DNA of 9,973 bases from Myxococcales bacterium (GTDB lineage: Bacteria > Myxococcota > Polyangia > Fen-1088). The position numbers and the translations under genes were made by a program. This document shows positions 5,910 through 9,973 of this stretch, piece by piece (position 1 is the first letter of the stretch; each line of letters starts with the position of its first letter). The stretch lies in NCBI GenBank assembly GCA_003155465.1, contig PMCR01000304.1, positions 14,978 to 24,950 on the forward strand. The letters are read 5' to 3'. The notes under the pieces were generated by a model. That model was given only the letters and a program-made list of their open reading frames with translations, was not told where the DNA came from and did not search any database.

Positions 5910-7229
5910 CTACGTGACCTTGTACCACCCGGCCATCGCGGCCGCCGAGGTGGCAGCCCACACCAGGGCTATGTTGCGCAGCGAGCGGTCTCGTGCCCGG
6001 CTGACCTGCTCCTCCACCTCGTCAAACTGGTGCAGGATCTCCTCGGTGCCTGGCTGGCGCGAAAGGACTTCTTGCCGCACACGCAACTCGCGAGCGTCGG
6101 CAGAACCAGGGCCGAATGCGTAGTAGGCTGCCGGAAGCAGGCCCAAGACAAAAGCCACGGCGAGCCCGATGAAGGCCCGCTTGGCCGGCTGATCGCGCAG
6201 ATTGGCCAGCTTGAGGCTTGCGGGAGCGTTGCGGCTCTCAAAGCCCATCGCCACCTCGCGGGCCATCGACATGCACTTGCGGCAGCCCGAGGCCTTGGTC
6301 TTGTCGTAGTACAGGCCGTGCTGTGCGCAACGGACCAGGTCCAGGTTCCTGGGATCTTCGTCCATGGCGACCCCCGAAGATTCCGCGGCGCGGACGTCGC
6401 GCAGGCTCCCCGCGGATGGCGTGGCCCGAACCGGCAAGACGTCGTCGGAAGGACGGGCGGGATCGCCGCGTGCGAGCTCAAGCTTGGGCCCCGACGCGAT
6501 ATCGGCACTGAAGGCATCGGTGCCAGGCACTGGGCTGGCGAGGAAGCCATCGGTGCCAGGTACTGGGCTGGCGTATTGGCCGGCCGGCGGCGGTGTGCGC
6601 GTGCCGCGCGAACGCCCAATTGGCGATCCGGCCGGTGGCGGCGCCAACCACGTACCACTGGTTGGAACTGCCACGCCTGGAGTGGAAGCTGGGTGTGGTG
6701 CGAACGGGTCAGCTCCTTGCGGGGAAGCAAACCGACCGGAGCCGGGCTGGGATCCCGCGGCGTTAGCCGCCTGCAAAGGAGCAAAGGCACCACCCGCTGA
6801 AGCGGGATCAGTCGGGGCGACAAGGGGCGGCCCAAAGCCTGGGGAGGCGGCGGCAAGCGCCGACGCAGATGAACCTGGTGCGGGAGCAGCGGCCGGGTGA
6901 GCGGCTCGGGACACGGGCACGGCCGGCGGCATGGGCGCGGTAGGACCCTGCCCCGCCGCAGACTGTGCAGGCGATGAAGCGCGCGGCGGGCCGGCCGCAG
7001 TCCGGATGACCGTGACAGCGCCCATTATCTGAAGCTGACGCACCAGAGCCTGCGCCTGAGCCTGCTCTAGGCTTTGACCCGCGCGCAGGTTCTTGGCGGA
7101 TATCGCCTTGGTGACCGTGGCAAGCGGGACGCCATGCTTCGACGAAAGCGCAGAAGCCAGGCGTGTCTCCCCGGCCGGGCTGGGATCGGCCGAACCCACC
7201 ACGAACACGTCAAAGAGCTGACCGGCCAT
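5910..7229 (-). CDS. Membrane-anchored protein with CxxH...CxxC site and L7/L12-like N-terminal domain
   Basis: 439 residues, function not recognised. Residues 1-77 form a small alpha/beta domain (FDVFVVG strand, helices, then an ALVRQLQIMGAVTVIR ending). It has the look of the ribosomal L7/L12 C-terminal fold, which is inference. Residues about 78-290 are a Pro/Ala/Gly-rich linker with an 11-residue duplication (ASPVPGTDxFL). Residues 301-319 hold Cys301, His304, Cys316 and Cys319, a probable zinc site. Membrane helices lie at about 352-373 and 420-435 with a charged, coiled-coil-like stretch between them (about 380-415). The arrangement suggests a membrane adaptor with a mobile cytoplasmic arm. 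The gene converges on tatC with 6 nt between stop codons. No Shine-Dalgarno site precedes ATG 7229; a promoter lies right against the start. Confidence 0.75.
   Translation of the reverse strand: MAGQLFDVFVVGSADPSPAGETRLASALSSKHGVPLATVTKAISAKNLRAGQSLEQAQAQALVRQLQIMGAVTVIRTAAGPPRASSPAQSAAGQGPTAPMPPAVPVSRAAHPAAAPAPGSSASALAAASPGFGPPLVAPTDPASAGGAFAPLQAANAAGSQPGSGRFASPQGADPFAPHPASTPGVAVPTSGTWLAPPPAGSPIGRSRGTRTPPPAGQYASPVPGTDGFLASPVPGTDAFSADIASGPKLELARGDPARPSDDVLPVRATPSAGSLRDVRAAESSGVAMDEDPRNLDLVRCAQHGLYYDKTKASGCRKCMSMAREVAMGFESRNAPASLKLANLRDQPAKRAFIGLAVAFVLGLLPAAYYAFGPGSADARELRVRQEVLSRQPGTEEILHQFDEVEEQVSRARDRSLRNIALVWAATSAAAMAGWYKVT
6510..6573 (-). repeat. 33-nt direct duplication in the linker of the CxxH...CxxC protein gene
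   Basis: Two units start at 6510 and 6543 and share a 24-base run with one mismatch. They encode the doubled ASPVPGTD peptide in the Pro-rich linker. Confidence 0.8.
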
Positions 7230-7235
7230 GCTGCC

Positions 7236-7263
7236 AGTATATCGGGCCTTCGAAGTCTGCCAA
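7236..7263 (-). promoter_or_regulatory. Sigma-70-type promoter giving a probable leaderless mRNA
   Basis: On the minus strand TTGGCA (7263-7258), a 16-nt spacer and TATACT (7241-7236) make a near-consensus vegetative promoter. The ATG of the downstream gene begins at 7229, 7 nt after the -10 box, which is the usual distance to the transcription start. The message is therefore predicted to start at or next to the A of ATG, in agreement with the lack of a ribosome binding site. Confidence 0.6.
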
Positions 7264-7541
7264 GCCGCACGGATGCATCTAGGAGAAAAAGAATTTGACG
7301 GCGCGAGCGGGATCTCCAGGATGGGAACATGGCAGTGGCAGTCGCGCGCGCCTCGTCCTCGGGAGGAAACTCCTTGGGTTTTCCAAGCGCGCTCACTGCG
7401 TTGTTACGACGCGCCTCGGTGGCCCCGGGCCTGGAGACCCGCCGATCTCAACCGGTCAGGCGCCTGCAAGATATGCCACCCGGCGACGCCGTACCGGCGC
7501 TAAGTCGCATCGTCTTGCGCAGCAACGCTGTGTGCTTGCGC
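7264..7541. other. Non-coding stretch upstream of the CxxH...CxxC gene
   Basis: I see no credible gene. Open frames here have no recognisable composition or motifs. An AGGAG at 7281-7285 precedes a TTG at 7295, but the translated frame is low-complexity and crosses the repeat and the 3' end of the opposing gene. A small hairpin, CTTGG-GTTTT-CCAAG, is near 7373-7387. Confidence 0.4.
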
Positions 7542-7607
7542 TAGTCGCGTGGGGAGGCGGAGGCGGGTTTGGGGCCGAAGGGCGAAACGAACTCGTTGAG
7601 AGTTCCC
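7542..7607 (+). repeat. Structured dispersed repeat, short copy (B)
   Basis: TAGTCGCGTGGGGAG at 7542-7556 is identical to the start of copy A. After a short spacer, 7571-7607 matches the 37-nt end block of copy A at 33 positions. The terminal hairpin is GAACTC (7589-7594), loop GTTGA, GAGTTC (7600-7605). The C-G pair of copy A at the fifth stem position is T-A here, so pairing is kept. The roughly 115-nt multi-hairpin interior of copy A is missing. The element ends 3 nt from the TGA of the opposing glycosyltransferase gene. Confidence 0.75.
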
Positions 7608-7610
7608 ATG

Positions 7611-9158
7611 TCAACGTGCCGGAAACGGGCCGAACGAACGATCACGCCGCTTCAGGAAGCTGTAGGTCGTGGGCCGCGGCCCCGGAATCGCAGCGTCCAC
7701 CCACTCGTAGCCCGCCGGAATCCACGCGTGTTCCTCGCCGCAGGGACCTGGCAGACAGTACTTGTGTGTGATGAGAGTGGGGTTGCGCGACAGCATGTAC
7801 GGGTCACTGCCCCACTTCTGATGGCCGGGGCGGTCGGAGGCGCTCATGTGCGGGTCATGGGCAATGTGGGCATCGACCAAGCCAAAGACATCATAGGCGC
7901 GGATGCCCGAGTAGTACGGGATCACGCCCGCTCCCCCCACTGTCATCAGGTCGTCCAGACGCGCGTTCTTGCCGAACCATTGTCCTATGGAAATGCGATC
8001 CTCGGCATACTTCTTCAAGTAGCCGGGGGTGTCGATCCCGTTGTCCGCGCCTATGAAGGTGGTGGCGACCCGACTCACGTGCAGGCTGCCAACCACGAAT
8101 GCGACCGCCAGGGCCGCGCCTGCCAGCGCCAGCACGGGCCTGCCCACCACCGGCCGCAGCCGTTGGGTCAGCCGACGGATTGACTCCTGCGCGACCACCG
8201 CACCGAAAGGCACGACCGGCAGAATGAAGCGGTAGAGGCCCATGAAATCGCCGCCCACCTTGACCACGTAGGCGGCAAACACCAGCCAAACCAGACCCGT
8301 CAGGCGCCAGAGATCACGGCGCGGCTGATCGGTTGCGGCTGGCCTGCCGAGCAAGGCCAAGAGGACGAAGAACAGCACGCCGTAGTCCTCGGCAAAACGG
8401 CGCAGGTAGTATCCGCCCCGCATGAAGGTGCCGGGGCCCCCTGAGGACTTCACGTAGAACGTGTTGGGGAAGAGCCAGCCGTAGTAGCGCCAGCGCCAGA
8501 CGAAGTAAGGCACAAAGAGCGCTGCGAAAAGCACCAGCCAGGCCCATTCCTCACGGCGCGGACGGAGGCGGCGTTCGCGGCCAACCGCTGTGAGGAGGCG
8601 GAAGATACCGCCCAGACCAAAGAAGAGCAGCCCTTCGGGCCGAGTCATGGCGGCCAAGGCGAAGGCCGCTGCGCTGGCGAAACCACGCTGCGAGGAGATT
8701 TCGGCCAGCAACAACTCGAAACCGAGGAAAGACAGGAAGGTGAATAGCTGCGTCTCAAGCCCTCCCGTGCACCAGCAGGCAAAAGCGCCCATCGCGGCGA
8801 GGAGAGTCGGCGCCACCAGATGCCAGGCGGACGGACGCTGGCCCGACAGGCGCAGGGACATGCGCACCACCAGGGCCAGGGTGCTGACGCCAAACGCCAC
8901 GCCAAGAAAACGCGATGTCGCGACCGGACCCAGGCCCAGCTTGATCCCCGCGGCCAGCAGCACGGTCCACAGGAAGTTGGTGAAGCCTTCCACGCGCTCG
9001 CCCAGGTTGAACACCAGTTGGCCGTGCTCGGCCAAGTTGGCGGCGTAGCGGAAGGAGATGTAGGCGTCGTCGGTTACGAAATCGAAGAGCCGCGCGTGCG
9101 GCAGCAACACCGCCGTGGCGGCCAGCACGGGCCAGTAGCGTCGCAGGACGACGAGCAT
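7611..9158 (-). CDS. GT-C superfamily membrane glycosyltransferase (AftB-like)
   Basis: 515 residues from ATG 9158. This is a polytopic integral membrane protein with about ten hydrophobic helices. It belongs by motif to the GT-C group that uses polyprenyl-phosphate-linked sugars at the outer face of the inner membrane, most like the arabinofuranosyltransferase AftB family. Visible blocks are DDAYISFRYA at 30-39 (the Asp pair is the expected catalytic/metal site), ERVEGFTNFLW at 54-64, GLET at 133-136, TRPEG at 172-176, LFPNTFYVK at 229-237 and GGDFM at 302-306 followed by YRFILPVVP. A periplasmic C-terminal domain contains PYYSGIRAYDVFGL. The frame is open upstream to 9302, but that part overlaps the tautomerase gene in another frame and has no family similarity. 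It probably decorates an envelope glycan or lipid; the sugar is unknown. It lies 35 nt after the tautomerase gene, in the same direction. Confidence 0.85.
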   Translation of the reverse strand: MLVVLRRYWPVLAATAVLLPHARLFDFVTDDAYISFRYAANLAEHGQLVFNLGERVEGFTNFLWTVLLAAGIKLGLGPVATSRFLGVAFGVSTLALVVRMSLRLSGQRPSAWHLVAPTLLAAMGAFACWCTGGLETQLFTFLSFLGFELLLAEISSQRGFASAAAFALAAMTRPEGLLFFGLGGIFRLLTAVGRERRLRPRREEWAWLVLFAALFVPYFVWRWRYYGWLFPNTFYVKSSGGPGTFMRGGYYLRRFAEDYGVLFFVLLALLGRPAATDQPRRDLWRLTGLVWLVFAAYVVKVGGDFMGLYRFILPVVPFGAVVAQESIRRLTQRLRPVVGRPVLALAGAALAVAFVVGSLHVSRVATTFIGADNGIDTPGYLKKYAEDRISIGQWFGKNARLDDLMTVGGAGVIPYYSGIRAYDVFGLVDAHIAHDPHMSASDRPGHQKWGSDPYMLSRNPTLITHKYCLPGPCGEEHAWIPAGYEWVDAAIPGPRPTTYSFLKRRDRSFGPFPAR

Positions 9159-9168
9159 TGGATTGGCT

Positions 9169-9187
9169 GGGGTTCTACCCCGCGGGG
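9169..9187 (-). promoter_or_regulatory. Alternative hairpins between the tautomerase and glycosyltransferase genes
   Basis: GGGGT-TCT-ACCCC (9169-9181) and CCCCGCGGGG (9178-9187) overlap and cannot form together. They sit in the 35-nt gap just ahead of the glycosyltransferase start, where no clear ribosome site is visible. They may tune expression of the second gene; this is inference. Confidence 0.3.
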
Positions 9188-9193
9188 GCGTGC

Positions 9194-9547
9194 CTAGCCA
9201 AACGTGCCGCCGTTCCAACCCCACATGGCACCGTCGGCGTTGGTGAACTCGATGTAGATGCGCTCCGTGGAAACCCCCAGCCCGGACGACAGCTCCTGGC
9301 ACAGGACCTTGGAAAGATTCTTCGCCTGGCCGGGCGACAGCGTGCCCACGTTCTTCAGTTCCGCATAGCAGGCGGGTGCGCTGCTGCCGGCGAAGCTCAT
9401 CTCAGCGCGTGCGGCCAGGCTGATCATGACGTAGCCCTCGGGCTTGCTGAGAAGCCGCGCCACCAGCGCCGACAGACTCTTCAACAGAAGCGCACGCTTG
9501 GGCTCGTCCGCCGGATGGGACGATGTGAAGACCTGGAAAAAAGGCAT
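9194..9547 (-). CDS. MIF/D-dopachrome tautomerase family protein
   Basis: 117 residues, the usual length for macrophage migration inhibitory factor (MIF). The match to animal MIF runs from end to end: MPFFQVFT at the start with Pro directly after Met (the catalytic base after Met removal), LSKPEGYVMISL around the conserved active-site Lys, FAGSSAPAC for the FGGSSEPC block, LSKVLCQEL for YSKLLCGLL, RIYIEF for RVYINY (the MIF Asn97 position is Glu here), and GWNGGTFG at the end for GWNNSTFA. The family catalyses keto-enol tautomerisation of phenylpyruvate-like compounds as a homotrimer; the natural bacterial substrate is unknown. The CxxC redox motif of MIF is absent. The start at 9547 is preferred over the GTG at 9553 because Pro must be second and AGGA lies 7 nt upstream. 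Confidence 0.9.
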   Translation of the reverse strand: MPFFQVFTSSHPADEPKRALLLKSLSALVARLLSKPEGYVMISLAARAEMSFAGSSAPACYAELKNVGTLSPGQAKNLSKVLCQELSSGLGVSTERIYIEFTNADGAMWGWNGGTFG

Positions 9548-9554
9548 GGACACA

Positions 9555-9558
9555 TCCT
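9555..9558 (-). promoter_or_regulatory. Ribosome binding site deciding the tautomerase start
   Basis: AGGA on the minus strand, 7 nt before ATG 9547-9545. It would be only 1 nt from the GTG at 9553, so it selects the start that leaves the catalytic Pro next to Met1. A small AGCCC-GGATT-GGGCT hairpin lies just upstream, overlapping the first base of this site. Confidence 0.6.
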
Positions 9559-9684
9559 AGCCCAATCCGGGCTTCGCTCAAACCACCCTACCCGATCTGC
9601 CATTCGGAGTAGCGCGGAGCGGTGTGGATGGGGGTAGCCGTGACTGTGGCGGGGACAGCGACGGTGACAGGGGCGGTGGCGGTG

Positions 9685-9709
9685 GGCCCAGGCCCTGCCG
9701 GCCTGGGCC
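9685..9709 (-). terminator. Strong 10-bp hairpin after the four-helix-bundle gene
   Basis: GGCCCAGGCC, loop of five, GGCCTGGGCC is a perfect 10-bp inverted repeat beginning 9 nt beyond the stop of the four-helix-bundle gene. There is no U-tract, so it may be a non-canonical terminator or an RNA 3'-end stabiliser. Confidence 0.5.
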
Positions 9710-9718
9710 GAAGCGGTG

Positions 9719-9973
9719 TCAGGGATGGGTCAGTCGCCAAAGGATCGCCAGGATGGAATCCAGCAGAGCCAGCGCCGGTGTGACCGTGGCTTGATCCACG
9801 TCACCCCAGGCCAGGGCGACCGCCAGGTGGGAACGGATTTCTCCAGCAGAGCCAGCCGCGATTCGGTAGTGGTGCAGTCGGTCTTGTCCCACACGCCGGG
9901 CGCCTTCGGCGATGTTGCCCGGCACTGACAATCCGGCGCGCTTGAGTTGCGCCGCCAGATCGCGGTCGTGTTG
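9719..9973 (-). CDS. Four-helix-bundle protein (S23/IVS family), N terminus beyond the window
   Basis: The open frame enters from the right edge and ends at TGA 9721-9719, giving 84 residues; about 25-30 N-terminal residues are outside. The visible part carries the family hallmarks: AAQLKRAGLSVPGNIAEGARR, then YRIAAGSAGEIRSHL, then a last helix LALLDSILAILWRL. Members were first known from intervening sequences of 23S rRNA genes (for example in Leptospira) and are now found widely as free-standing genes with unknown function; they form helical-bundle oligomers. Nothing here indicates an rRNA context. A strong hairpin follows the stop. Confidence 0.85.
   Translation of the reverse strand, partial: QHDRDLAAQLKRAGLSVPGNIAEGARRVGQDRLHHYRIAAGSAGEIRSHLAVALAWGDVDQATVTPALALLDSILAILWRLTHP

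Noticed and set aside
7228..7503. CKICH (CxxCH haem-like) motif in a short plus-strand frame
   Set aside because: Single chance motif in a frame with no signal peptide, no ribosome site and no other support.
7295..7771. 158-codon plus-strand open frame preceded by AGGAG
   Set aside because: Translation is low-complexity and Arg/Gly/Pro-rich, crosses the repeat and the opposing glycosyltransferase gene, and uses a TTG start; it looks like a chance frame in GC-rich DNA.
9159..9302. 48-residue N-terminal extension of the glycosyltransferase frame
   Set aside because: It overlaps the tautomerase gene out of frame, is Arg/His-rich and unlike a membrane protein start; family similarity begins at ATG 9158.
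9575..9592. CCACCCTACCC shared with the interior of repeat copy A
   Set aside because: An 11-nt low-complexity match; expected by chance at this GC content and without flanking similarity.
9586..9710. Minus-strand Pro/Thr/Ala/Val-rich frame after the four-helix-bundle gene
   Set aside because: Derived from a GTGACx/GGCGGT low-complexity run in a different frame, without start or ribosome site; probably non-coding.

Overview
The window is GC-rich (roughly 63-65 %) bacterial DNA with Myxococcota-type content: a TatB with a huge charged tail, a TPR lipoprotein with a Pro/Ala-rich linker, a Cys-rich Dickkopf-like ORF, a large Pro/Ala-rich protein carrying a CxxH...CxxC site and two C-terminal membrane helices, and a GH59 galactocerebrosidase homologue. 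The assignment to Myxococcota (probably Polyangia-like) is an inference from gene content. No rRNA, tRNA, CRISPR array or transposase was found.

Layout. 1-407 (-): N-terminal part of a secreted GH59 galactocerebrosidase-like enzyme that runs off the left edge. 408-1105: sparse region with a Cys-rich ORF (-) that looks truncated. 1106-3455 (+): a TPR lipoprotein followed after 25 nt by an MBL/beta-CASP nuclease-fold protein in which all recognisable metal-ligand motifs are lost but which ends in a beta-clamp-binding-like motif. 3453-3636: a structured GC-rich repeat element. 3705-5903 (+): tatB-tatC. TatB is extended by about twelve 18-residue charged modules and a Pro-rich tail; TatC has a ~74-residue Pro-rich N-terminal extension. 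5910-7229 (-): putative zinc-site membrane protein, convergent with tatC across only 6 nt, with a strong promoter placed for a leaderless mRNA. 7230-7610: intergenic, holding a second, shorter copy of the repeat. 7611-9547 (-): MIF-family tautomerase followed by a GT-C (AftB-like) membrane glycosyltransferase, probably co-transcribed. 9719-9973 (-): four-helix-bundle (S23/IVS-type) protein running off the right edge, followed by a strong hairpin.

Functional links. tatB-tatC is a clear twin-arginine export unit (no tatA here). The other genes do not form an obvious pathway. The items most worth following are the two-copy element, whose hairpin shows a compensatory base change, the dead-nuclease/clamp-motif protein, and the TatB rod. 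I do not see a clear-cut new multi-gene defence or biosynthetic system.
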